Shown: piece by piece, positions 55,094-63,313 of the stretch | Layout of the letters: each line of letters opens with the position of its first letter | How positions within the stretch are numbered: position 1 is the first letter of the stretch | NCBI RefSeq assembly: GCF_913063425.1 | Contig: NZ_CAJXYK010000015.1 | Span: forward strand, 1-64,000 | Direction: 5' to 3' | DNA: 64,000 nt | From: an uncultured Thiohalocapsa sp. | GTDB taxonomy: Bacteria; Pseudomonadota; Gammaproteobacteria; Chromatiales; Chromatiaceae | Notes under the pieces: model-generated | The model's database searches: none | What the model was told of the DNA's origin: nothing | What the model saw: only the letters and a program-made list of their open reading frames with translations | Translations under genes and position numbers: made by a program

Positions 55094-55990
55094 ATGAACC
55101 ACCCCGCAGCTGCACTCCCGCGGTTGCCCACCGAGGACGATCTCCCCAGCGACGACGGAGAGCCGATGGAGACCTGGCGCCATCGTCTGCAAATGGACCT
55201 GCTCATCGACGCGCTGCTGCCCTGGGCCGAGGCGCGCGGTGATTGCTTCGTCGGCGGCAACATGTTCCTGTACTTCAGTGAGGAGCAGCTGCGCGGCAAG
55301 GACTTTCGCGGCCCGGACGTCTTCGTCGTCCTCGGTGTCTCGCCCCATGAGCGCAAGAGCTGGGTGGTCTGGCAGGAGGGCAAGGGACCTGACCTGGTCA
55401 TTGAGCTGGTCTCCGAGACGAGCCGTCAGGTGGACAAGGTGGAGAAGAAGCAGATCTACCAGGACCGGCTGCGGGTCGCCGAGTATTTCTGGTTCGATCC
55501 CTGGGCACCGGAGGACTTCGCCGGCTTCTCCCTGGTGGACGGCCGCTACCGGCCCCTGACGCCCACCGCCCCGGGGCAGATCCCGAGCCCCCTGCTGGCC
55601 CTGCGCCTCGGCTGGTGGGACGGCAGCTTTCGCACTGTCGAGACCCGCTGGCTGCGCTGGTGGGACGCCGACGGCAATCTGTTGCTGACGCATACCGAGA
55701 TCGCCCAAGCCGAGGCGGCGGCTGAGAAGGCGCATGCCGAGGCCGCCCAAGCCGAGGCCGAAGCCGCGCAAGCCGAGGCAGAAGCCGCGCAAGCCGAGGC
55801 CGAAGCCGCCCAAGCCGAGGCCGAAGCCGCCCAAGCCGGGGCGGAAGCCGCGCAAGCCGAGGCAAAAGCAGCGCAGGCCGAGGCCGACGCAGCCCAGCGC
55901 CAACTCGCCGAAGAGACCCGCCGCGCCGAAACCGCCGAGGCAGAGCTGCGCAGGTTGCGGGCGCTGATCGGCAAAGAAGGCGACGCCTGA
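55094..55990 (+). CDS. Uma2-family (DUF820) protein with heptad-repeat tail
   Basis: 298 residues. The Uma2/DUF820 domain spans about residues 10-195 and has the restriction-endonuclease-like motif pieces RGPDVFVVLG (Asp), GPDLVIELVSETS (Glu) and the Gln-Tyr region KKQIYQDRLRVAEYFWFDP. The domain is predicted to be a PD-(D/E)XK nuclease fold; its role in vivo is unknown. From about 215 to 275 it changes into AEAAQAE repeats (21-bp DNA unit), a long coiled coil. Start ATG 55094. A truncated second Uma2 copy lies at 62767. Confidence 0.82.
   Translation: MNHPAAALPRLPTEDDLPSDDGEPMETWRHRLQMDLLIDALLPWAEARGDCFVGGNMFLYFSEEQLRGKDFRGPDVFVVLGVSPHERKSWVVWQEGKGPDLVIELVSETSRQVDKVEKKQIYQDRLRVAEYFWFDPWAPEDFAGFSLVDGRYRPLTPTAPGQIPSPLLALRLGWWDGSFRTVETRWLRWWDADGNLLLTHTEIAQAEAAAEKAHAEAAQAEAEAAQAEAEAAQAEAEAAQAEAEAAQAGAEAAQAEAKAAQAEADAAQRQLAEETRRAETAEAELRRLRALIGKEGDA
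55735..55897 (+). repeat. 21-bp repeat encoding AEAAQAE heptads
   Basis: Seven or so copies of a 21-bp unit (GCCGAGGCCGAAGCCGCGCA-type) encode the heptad AEAAQAE with a few substitutions (G, K, D). Copy-number change would keep the frame and alter coiled-coil length. Confidence 0.85.
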
Positions 55991-56148
55991 GCCGGTTGTC
56001 GCCTCGGTGCGGGGCCGCGCTCTGCCGATCGTCTCTTCGCACTGCCGTGCGGCGGCCATCAGCGCAGCCATATGTAACGGCGGCTCGCGTCGGGTTAAGC
56101 CTGGAGACGAGGTCCCGCCATACGGTGGAGGGGTTGAGCCGCCGATGG

Positions 56149-57504
56149 TCAACCGGATTCCGGGGGGCGTGTGCTGACCCGCCCACGCGACTCGTCTCCG
56201 CCGATTCGCGCGCCCCACGCCTTGGCGGCGGCGATGATCGCCGGCGGGTCCAGCGTCAGCGGCGCACCGTCGCGCAGCACCTGCCGGCCGCGGATCCAGA
56301 CGTGGCGCACCTGGTGGCTGCTGGCGGCGTAGACGAGCTGGGAGCAGGGGTGATAGACCGGCTGGGTGTGCGGGTCGCCCAGGTCCACGGCGACGACGTC
56401 CGCCGCTTTGCCCACCTCAAGCGAGCCGATCTCCCCATCCAGCCCCAGCGCCTTGGCGCCGTTCCAGGTGGCCATGCGCAGGGCCTGTGCTGCCGGCAAG
56501 ACACTGGCCGCACCGGCCACGCCTTTGGCCAGCAGGGCGGCGGTGCGCATTTCGCCGAGCATGTTCAGGTCATTGTTGCTGGCGGCGCCATCGGTGCCGA
56601 GTGCCACGTTGACACCCGCCGCGAGCAGGTCGTGCACCGGGCAGAAGCCGCTCGCAAGCTTGAGGTTGGACTCCGGGCAGTGCACCACCTGGGTGTCTGT
56701 CTCGGCCAGGCGTGCGATCTCCTCATCCTCCAGCTGCGTCATGTGCACCGCGATCAGTTGCGGGCCCAGCAGTCCGAGCCGGTCGAGCCGGGCGATGGGC
56801 CGCTCGCCGTGGGCGCGCAGCACCTGCTGCACCTCGTCGCGGGTCTCGTGCAGATGGATGTGCACGGGCACCTCCAGCTCGTCCGCCAGGGTGCGCACGC
56901 GCGTGAGCGGTGCCTCCGACACGGCATAGGTGCTGTGCGGGGCGAAGGCCGGGCGCACCAGCGGGTGGTCGCGCCAGCGGTCGTAGAGCTCCAGGCCCCG
57001 GCGCAGGTAGTCGTCGGCGTTGTCGGCGTAGCGGGTCGGAAAGTCCACGACGATCATGCCGGCCAGCACGCGCATGCCGGCCTCCGCGCAGACCCGCGCC
57101 GTGACCTCCGCGTGGAAATACATGTCGTTGAAGCAGGTGATGCCGCCGCGCAGCATCTCCAGCAGTGCGAGCCGTGTGCCGTCGGCGACGAATTCCGCAT
57201 CCACCCAGCGCCCCTCGGCGGGCCAGATGTGCTCGTGCAGCCAGGTCATCAGCGGCAGGTCGTCCGCCAGCCCGCGCAGCAGGCTCATGGGCGAGTGGGT
57301 GTGGGCGTTGATGAGTCCGGGCATCAGGGCGTGGCCCGCCAGGTCCAGGGTTCTGGCGGCCTCGATCTGGGCCTCGGCCTCGGCCCGCGGCAGCAGGGCG
57401 GCAATGCGCCCGTCGGCGATGCCGAGGCTGTGCTTTTCCAGGGTGGCATCGCTTGCGTCCACGGGCAGGACCCAGTCGGCGTGGATCAGGAGCTCTGTCT
57501 GCAT
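56149..57504 (-). CDS. mtaD: 5'-Methylthioadenosine/S-adenosylhomocysteine deaminase
   Basis: 451 residues from ATG 57504 (MQTELLIHADWVLPVDASDA). A TRZ/ATZ-type amidohydrolase: the metal-binding HxH is in LINAHTHSPMSLLRGLADDL, with LMTWLHEHIWPAE, VHIHLHETRDEVQQVL and the final Asp in LGTDGAASNN. MtaD converts MTA to S-methylthioinosine (and SAH to SIH). It is divergent from mtnA, which handles the downstream sugar phosphate, so the two fit one salvage route. The frame extends far upstream, but only this start gives the family N-terminus. Confidence 0.9.
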   Translation of the reverse strand: MQTELLIHADWVLPVDASDATLEKHSLGIADGRIAALLPRAEAEAQIEAARTLDLAGHALMPGLINAHTHSPMSLLRGLADDLPLMTWLHEHIWPAEGRWVDAEFVADGTRLALLEMLRGGITCFNDMYFHAEVTARVCAEAGMRVLAGMIVVDFPTRYADNADDYLRRGLELYDRWRDHPLVRPAFAPHSTYAVSEAPLTRVRTLADELEVPVHIHLHETRDEVQQVLRAHGERPIARLDRLGLLGPQLIAVHMTQLEDEEIARLAETDTQVVHCPESNLKLASGFCPVHDLLAAGVNVALGTDGAASNNDLNMLGEMRTAALLAKGVAGAASVLPAAQALRMATWNGAKALGLDGEIGSLEVGKAADVVAVDLGDPHTQPVYHPCSQLVYAASSHQVRHVWIRGRQVLRDGAPLTLDPPAIIAAAKAWGARIGGDESRGRVSTRPPESG

Positions 57505-57679
57505 ATGGTTGCTCTGCGTCGGTGTAGCTGGTGTGGCCTGGGCCGCGGATGCGACTGCCCCGGGTGCCGGCATCGGGGTCAGCAGCAGGGCCGTTCTAGC
57601 GCAACGCGGCGGACGACGCAAAGCCGGCTGCGCCATGCCCATAGCCCGGCCATGTCGCTGGCGCCGGCCGCCCGGGTAC

Positions 57680-57810
57680 GCCGGATTCATCCGGCCCCTG
57701 GGGAGAGGCGACTTCAGTCGCCCGGGGCAGAGGTTGCCGGGGCGGGCGGACGTTCGGCTGCTCCGGCGGATGACTGAAGCCGGCGCAGCCGATGGCCGAC
57801 TGAAGTCCGC
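57680..57810. repeat. REP-like palindromes in the mtaD-mtnA gap
   Basis: Within the 411-bp divergent gap 57505-57915 there are GCCGGATTCATCCGGC (57680-57695) and GGCGACTTCAGTCGCC (57707-57722), both with a TC centre. Imperfect copies of GACTGAAG follow at 57772-57779 and 57798-57805 in the opposite orientation. The elements match those at 21710-21754. No gene is seen in the gap. Confidence 0.65.
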
Positions 57811-57915
57811 GTACCTGGGGAGACTGCTTCCGCTCGGCGTCCGCCCCTTGAGCTGGGGCGGCCGCCGGTCAAGAATGCGCCCCAGACTTCGACTCTGTGC
57901 CGCCGCTGCTGCCCA

Positions 57916-58977
57916 ATGAACATCCCTGACCCCCTCGCCATCCACCCCGACAACGCCATCGTCTGGCACGACGACAGGCTCTATCTGCTCGATCAGCGCA
58001 TCCTGCCCGGGGAGACGCGGTTTCTGGCCTGCGCCTCCGCGGCCGAAACGGCTGCGGCGATCAAAGACATGGTGGTGCGCGGGGCGCCCGCCATCGGGAT
58101 CACGGCCGCCTATGGCGTGGTGCTCGCGGCGCGGGACAGGTTCCGGGGAGACCCGGCCGGCTGGCGCGACGGCGTGGGCGCGGACATCGAGCTGCTGGCG
58201 GCGAGCCGGCCCACGGCGGTGAACCTGTTCTGGGCGCTGGAGCGCATGCGCCGGCTCATCAATGCGCTGGAGGCCGCCGACCCGGTGCCCGCCCTGCTCA
58301 CCGAGGCGCGCAGGATTCACGAGGAAGACGCCGCCGCCAACCGCGCCATGGGCGACTTCGGCGCCGAGCTGATCCACGGGCCGACGGACATCATCACCCA
58401 CTGCAACGCCGGGGCGCTCGCCACCGGTGGCTATGGCACGGCGCTCGGCGTGGTGCGCAGCGCCCACGCTGCGGGCAAGGTGCGGATGGTCTATGCGGAT
58501 GAGACCCGGCCCTGGCTCCAGGGCTCGCGCCTGACGGCCTGGGAGCTGGCGCAGTCCGGCATCCCGGTCACCGTGCAATCGGACAACGTCGCCGCGAGCA
58601 TGATGGCCCGGGGCGAGGTGGGCTGGGTCGTCGTCGGCTCGGACCGCATCGCCGCCAACGGCGACGTCTGCAACAAGATCGGCACCTATGCCCTGGCAGT
58701 GCTGGCGCGCCATCACGGGGTCGGCTTCATGGTGGCGGCGCCCACGTCCACCATCGACATGCAGGTCGAGAGCGGCGCCGACATCCCCATCGAGGAGCGC
58801 GATCCGCAGGAGGTGCTCGCCTGCGGCGGCAAGCGCATCGGCCCGGAGGGCGTGGGCGCCCACAATCCCGTGTTCGATGTGACGCCGGCGGCGCTGGTGG
58901 ACTGCATCGTCACCGAGCGCGGGGTCGTCCGGCAGCCGGATGTGGACAAGATCCGGGCGCTGATGGCCGCCGTCTGA
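57916..58977 (+). CDS. mtnA: S-methyl-5-thioribose-1-phosphate isomerase
   Basis: 353 residues. MtnA isomerises MTR-1-P to the ribulose form in methionine salvage. Motifs: [20 protein letters not shown], then [39 protein letters not shown] (catalytic Cys), [20 protein letters not shown] and [19 protein letters not shown] (Asp). It is a full-length eIF2B-like family member. Start ATG 57916. No other mtn gene is in view. Confidence 0.95.
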   Translation: MNIPDPLAIHPDNAIVWHDDRLYLLDQRILPGETRFLACASAAETAAAIKDMVVRGAPAIGITAAYGVVLAARDRFRGDPAGWRDGVGADIELLAASRPTAVNLFWALERMRRLINALEAADPVPALLTEARRIHEEDAAANRAMGDFGAELIHGPTDIITHCNAGALATGGYGTALGVVRSAHAAGKVRMVYADETRPWLQGSRLTAWELAQSGIPVTVQSDNVAASMMARGEVGWVVVGSDRIAANGDVCNKIGTYALAVLARHHGVGFMVAAPTSTIDMQVESGADIPIEERDPQEVLACGGKRIGPEGVGAHNPVFDVTPAALVDCIVTERGVVRQPDVDKIRALMAAV

Positions 58978-59124
58978 CTATCCGCCGCCGGCAGATGCCT
59001 TGGAGGAGCCAGCGGCGCTCCAACATTGGGTGGACGGGGCGCTCACCGCCGCACGGCGGGCAAGTGCGCAAAGACATCAGTGACCACACCTGGCTCACAG
59101 TCACCCTATACGGGTCAAGCAAGC

Positions 59125-59697
59125 ATGCGACACCGCACCTTCCATCCTTGTTCTCGTCATGTGTCACGGCGTCTGGCCGTGCTCGCGTTGCCGCTGATCC
59201 TCGCCGGCGGCCTGACCGCCGCGCATGACCATGAGGAGGCGCCGGCGACCGGGGAATACGCGCAAGCTGCCGGTGGCGAGCAGGGCATCGTGGTGGTCTC
59301 TGCGCCGGAGGAGATCGTGTCCAGGCAGCGGCTGCCGCAGTTCGTCGGCATCTCCGGGGCCACCGCCGGCGCCACCGGGCTTTCCATGAACCTCGTGGTG
59401 ATTCCGCCCGGTGCGGCCGCGGAGCCGCACACTCACTCCGGTTATGAGAGCGTTGTCTACCTGTTGGAGGGCCGTGTCGAGACACGCTATGGACCCGGCC
59501 TCAAGCAGTCCGTGATCAACGAGGCCGGCGACTTTCTGTTCATCCCGCCCAATGTTCCGCACCAGCCCGTCAACCTGAGCGATACGGAGCCCGCCCGGGC
59601 CATTGTCTCCCGCAACGACCCCAACGAGCAGGAGCACGTCATTCCTTACGATCCGGCCGCGGACGCCGCCGCCCAGGCAGGCTCGCCAACGCCCTGA
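59125..59697 (+). CDS. Secreted cupin-domain protein
   Basis: 190 residues from ATG 59125. A signal peptide (LAVLALPLILAGGLTAAHDH) is followed by a single-domain cupin. Motif 1 is PHTHSGYESVVYLLEG, with the two His and the Glu, and motif 2 is GDFLFIPPNVPHQPVN. It may be an isomerase, a dioxygenase-like enzyme or a metal-binding protein; the substrate is unknown. The His-rich AHDHEEAP after the signal may bind metal. It is monocistronic between mtnA and the ATP-grasp pair. Confidence 0.85.
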   Translation: MRHRTFHPCSRHVSRRLAVLALPLILAGGLTAAHDHEEAPATGEYAQAAGGEQGIVVVSAPEEIVSRQRLPQFVGISGATAGATGLSMNLVVIPPGAAAEPHTHSGYESVVYLLEGRVETRYGPGLKQSVINEAGDFLFIPPNVPHQPVNLSDTEPARAIVSRNDPNEQEHVIPYDPAADAAAQAGSPTP

Positions 59698-59730
59698 CGG
59701 CACATCGGCGGCGCCTTTCCTCCCGCGGGC

Positions 59731-59786
59731 AGGGGTGCGGCCCCACGGTGCCGCCCGAAGGCGAGACCCGCGTTTCCCGCACCCCT
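59731..59786. other. Long inverted repeat after the cupin gene
   Basis: AGGGGTGCGG (59731-59740) and CCGCACCCCT (59777-59786) are perfect 10-bp arms around a 36-base loop. It sits 34 bases after the cupin stop and could be a termination or folding element, though there is no T-run. No gene is supported in 59698-59943. Confidence 0.35.
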
Positions 59787-59943
59787 CTGCACGGCCTTCC
59801 CTCCAACGGCGGAGCCGCTGCCATCCGGCAACCTAAGCGCGCGTGCACCGGGGCGGCTCCAAGGGCCGGAGGTGCGTACCTACGGTGGCGGCGAGCCGGA
59901 ATCTTCACGCCGCCATCCACTCATTGGCGGCCGGTCTCGACAC

Positions 59944-61161
59944 ATGACAGCTTCTAGGCAGCGGCATGCCGTGCCGGCGGTGGTGGTTGGCATGCACCTC
60001 GGCGGTCTTGGTGTGACGCGCAGCCTGGCCGCCGCCGGTGTGCCGGTCATCGCGGTCCATGATTCGGCCGAGGCGCCGGAGATGGCCAGCCGCCGCATCA
60101 GCCGGCGGATCGTGCTGCCCATCCGCACACAGGGCCTCATCGACGGCTTGCTCGAGCTCGCCCGGGAGCTGCCGGAACGCCCCGTCCTGATTGCGACGGT
60201 GCGTCTGCCGCTGCTGCTCATCTCGGAATATCGCGCGCGCCTGGAAGAAGCGTATCGGTTCGTGCTGCCACCGCACGCCGTGGTGCAGGATGGGGAGAAC
60301 AAGGAGCGGCTCTTGCCGATGGCCGAGCGTGCCGGCCTGCAACTGCCGCGCACGCTGGTGCTGAAGGACGAGACCGCCCTGGCATCCGCCGCCGGCTTTC
60401 GCTACCCGGTGATCCTCAAGCCCGCCGACAACGATCCGGCCTACATGCGCCGCTTCAAGAAGGCCTATATCCTGGAGGCGCCGGAGGTGCTGACGACCCT
60501 GGTGCGGTCCATCTGGCCCTACTACCAGGACCTGGTGCTCCAGGAATGGATCCCCGGCGGCGACGACCACCTCTATTTCTGCCTCCAGTATCGGAGCGCA
60601 GCGGGCGAGGTGCGCGGCTCGTTCGTCGGTCGCAAGCTGTACTCCTGGCCCCCCGGCAAAGGGGCGACGGCGGCCTGTACCGCAGATCACCAGTACACCG
60701 GCGAGGTGCGTGCGGTCACCGATGCCCTGCTCGGCGGCATCGGGGCCAACGGCTTCGGGAGCATCGAGCTCAAGCGTCATCGCCACACCGGTGAGCTCTT
60801 CCTGATCGAGCCCACCGTCGGCCGCACCGACCAGCAGGAGGAGGTTGCCATGCTGAACGGCATCAATCTCCCCTACATCGGCTATTGCGATCAGCTGGGT
60901 CTGCCGTTGCCGGACATGCGGCCCGCGGAACGCCCGCAGACCTGGGTCAACCCCATCGCCACCCGCTGGGCGCGCCAGCAACTGCGCGCGCAGGGCGAGC
61001 CCCGGCCGGGGCTCCGCGTCGGCGGCGGTGCGGTGCACGATGCCTACTTCCGCCTGACCGATCCGGCGCCTGGGGTTCTCGGCAGGCTTGCGCTGATGCC
61101 GCGCATCGGCAGGCCGCTGCGCCGCTCCTACGCCTTCATGCGTCGGCTGGCCGTGCGCTGA
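59944..61161 (+). CDS. ATP-grasp ligase-like protein, paralogue 1
   Basis: 405 residues from ATG 59944 (MTASRQRHAVPAVVVGMHLG). An N-terminal Rossmann-like domain (GVTRSLAAAGVPVIAVHDS) is followed by an ATP-grasp domain: FRYPVILKPADNDPAYMRRF (ATP-binding Lys), then LQEWIPGGDDHLYFCLQYRS, and NGFGSIELKRHRHTGELFLIEPTVGR with metal ligands. It resembles the carboxylate-amine ligases that include D-aspartate ligase, though the substrate is unknown. No signal peptide. The next gene is a close paralogue 289 bases downstream. Confidence 0.82.
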   Translation: MTASRQRHAVPAVVVGMHLGGLGVTRSLAAAGVPVIAVHDSAEAPEMASRRISRRIVLPIRTQGLIDGLLELARELPERPVLIATVRLPLLLISEYRARLEEAYRFVLPPHAVVQDGENKERLLPMAERAGLQLPRTLVLKDETALASAAGFRYPVILKPADNDPAYMRRFKKAYILEAPEVLTTLVRSIWPYYQDLVLQEWIPGGDDHLYFCLQYRSAAGEVRGSFVGRKLYSWPPGKGATAACTADHQYTGEVRAVTDALLGGIGANGFGSIELKRHRHTGELFLIEPTVGRTDQQEEVAMLNGINLPYIGYCDQLGLPLPDMRPAERPQTWVNPIATRWARQQLRAQGEPRPGLRVGGGAVHDAYFRLTDPAPGVLGRLALMPRIGRPLRRSYAFMRRLAVR

Positions 61162-61450
61162 GGTCCCTTCCCTGGGTCCGTCCAAGCCGCCCCCTGGCCG
61201 GTGTGCATGGCTCGGCAGGGCGAGGCGGTCCACACGCGTGTTGCCCGCCCGAGCTGGGCGCAAGCGCCTGCTCCGGCACTGGGCCGCGACGCAATGGCTG
61301 CAAGCGTTGTGCGCCGCGGTGCGTTGCGGGTGCGCGCACCCGCCTGGCGTTTGCTTGGCCAGGCGATGAGGGTTTTCATGGTGGCGGAGATGGGGGAGAA
61401 TCCCAGCCCCCTGCGCCGCGTCGGCGCTCTCAGCAGCGCTGCTCGCGTGG

Positions 61451-62668
61451 ATGGCCAGATCGCCGCAAATGCATCGGGTGCCGGCGGTGGTGGTCGGCAT
61501 GCACCTCGGCGGTCTCGCGGCGGTCCGTGGGCTCGCCGCCGCCGGCGTGCCCGTCATCGCCGTGCACGACGACCCGCACGCGGCGGAAATGGCCACCCGG
61601 CACGCCCGGCGGAAGGTCATCCTGCCCATCCGCTCCGAACGGCTCATCGACGGGCTGCTGCACCTCGCCCGGGAGCTGCCCGAGCGTCCGGTGCTGATGG
61701 CGACGCTGCGGCTGCCCTCGCTGCTGATCTCGGCGCACCGGGCACGGCTGGAGAGCGCGTTTCGTTTCGTGCTGCCGGACCATGCAATCGTGCGGGACGC
61801 GGAGAACAAGGCGCACCTCGGCGGCCTGATCGCCGGCAGTGAGCTCCGCCTGCCCCGCACGCTGGTCCTGCACGGGGAGGCTGCCCTGGCCGAGGCTTGC
61901 GGGCTGCGCTTCCCGGTCATCCTGAAGCCGGTGGACAACGACCTCGGCTACATGCAGCGCTTCGAGAAGGCCTACATTCTGGACGATGCCGAGGCGCTCC
62001 AGGTGCGGGTTCGCGCCATCTGGCCCCATCACCGCGAGCTGGTCGCCCAGGAATGGATTCCGGGCGGCGATGATGCGCTGTATTTCTGTCTCCAGTACCG
62101 CAGCCCCGCGCACGGTCGCTTAGCCTCCTTCGTCGGCCGCAATCTGTACTCCTGGCCGCCGGGCAAGGGCGCCACCGCCGCCTGCACGGCGGCGGGCGAG
62201 CACCGCGCCGAGGTGGAGGCACTCGCCGATGCCTTCTTCGGGCGCCTGGACCTAACGGGATTCTGCGGCATCGAGCTGAAGCGCGACCCGCGCACCGGGT
62301 CCTTTTACGTCATCGAGCCCAGCATCGGACGCACCGAGCAGCTGGAAGAGGTTGCCATCCTCAACGGCGTCAACCGGCCCCATTGCGCCTATTGCGACCA
62401 GGTGGGCCTGCCGCTGCCGCGGGAGCGGACGTCGCCGCAGGCGCACACCTGGCTCAATTCCATCACCACCCGCCGTGCCCGGCACCATCTGCGCGCCCGC
62501 GGCCTGCCGCTGCCGCCGCTGCGTCCCGGCCGTGGGCGTGCCTACGACGCCTATCTGCGCCTCACCGACCCGATGCCGGCTCTGCTGAGCCGCCTGGCGC
62601 TGCATCCGCGCGTCGCCCACCCCCTGCGGCGGCGCTACGCCCAGGTGCGCCGACTCTTCGCGCGCTGA
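61451..62668 (+). CDS. ATP-grasp ligase-like protein, paralogue 2
   Basis: 405 residues, the same length as paralogue 1 and clearly homologous end to end (VPAVVVGMHLGGLAAVRGLA; LRFPVILKPVDNDLGYMQRF; AQEWIPGGDDALYFCLQYRS; GFCGIELKRDPRTGSFYVIE). All ATP-grasp motifs stay intact, so both copies may be active. Codon composition is the same as its neighbour, suggesting an old duplication. Start ATG 61451. It is followed by a Uma2 relic and the TIR protein. Confidence 0.82.
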   Translation: MARSPQMHRVPAVVVGMHLGGLAAVRGLAAAGVPVIAVHDDPHAAEMATRHARRKVILPIRSERLIDGLLHLARELPERPVLMATLRLPSLLISAHRARLESAFRFVLPDHAIVRDAENKAHLGGLIAGSELRLPRTLVLHGEAALAEACGLRFPVILKPVDNDLGYMQRFEKAYILDDAEALQVRVRAIWPHHRELVAQEWIPGGDDALYFCLQYRSPAHGRLASFVGRNLYSWPPGKGATAACTAAGEHRAEVEALADAFFGRLDLTGFCGIELKRDPRTGSFYVIEPSIGRTEQLEEVAILNGVNRPHCAYCDQVGLPLPRERTSPQAHTWLNSITTRRARHHLRARGLPLPPLRPGRGRAYDAYLRLTDPMPALLSRLALHPRVAHPLRRRYAQVRRLFAR

Positions 62669-62766
62669 CCTGCCGGCGCGGCTCCGGCCCGCGCCGCGCC
62701 GGTGCCCCGCGCGCAGCAGGCAGTGCATTGGGGCCACGCGACGACCCGTGTCGGACCCAAAACCCC

Positions 62767-63111
62767 GTGATACTCGGCGATCTCAATGCCCCGCAGCCTG
62801 ACATTGCCGTGCTGAAGCCGCGGGAGGACTTCTACGCGACCGGGCACCCGCACCCGGACGACGTGCTGCTGCTCGTCGAGGTTGCCGACACCAGCCCCGC
62901 CCACGACCGCCACCGCAGGCTCCCCCTCTACGCCCGCTTCGGCGTCCCCGAGGTCTGGCTTATCGACATCGGCGGCCGGGCAGTGACCATCCATCGTGAT
63001 CCGCAGCCGGCCCAGGGCAGCTACGCCACCAGCTTCCTGTTGGAGTCGCCCGGGCTGATCCGGCCGGTGATGCTGCCGGACCTGGAGCTGGACCTCTCCG
63101 CCCTGCTCTGA
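62767..63111 (+). pseudogene. Uma2 (DUF820) relic lacking its N-terminus
   Basis: The frame from GTG 62767 encodes 114 residues that match only the C-terminal two thirds of a Uma2 protein: GDLNAPQPDIAVLKPREDFY (with the catalytic Asp), VLLLVEVADTSPAHDRHRRL (Glu), PLYARFGVPEVWLIDIGG and the end LPDLELDLSALL. The usual N-terminal 70-80 residues are absent and upstream codons show no homology. A short functional protein is possible but unlikely. It is 98 bases after the ATP-grasp gene. Confidence 0.68.
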
Positions 63112-63313
63112 GCAGGATCCCCGCGACCTCCGCCGCGCCGGCCGAGCCGCGACGACTCCCGACCGGGCGCCTGCCGGGGCTCTGATCGCACCGGGGACGG
63201 GGCTCCCGCGGCGCCGGACGGACCCGATGCGTTAACCTTAGCCGCTGACGGCAAGCAACCGCATCGCCCCAGCGCGGTCAATCGCGCGGGCAAAGGACAC
63301 AGGAGCAGCGGAC

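Noticed and set aside
57505-58863. N-terminal extension of mtaD through the mtnA region
   Set aside because: The frame is open far upstream but lies antisense to mtnA and across the REP-like palindromes; the family N-terminus starts at 57504.
59639-59920. Minus-strand frame in the cupin-ATP-grasp gap
   Set aside because: Arg/Pro-rich random composition; the inverted repeat and high GC content explain the open frame.
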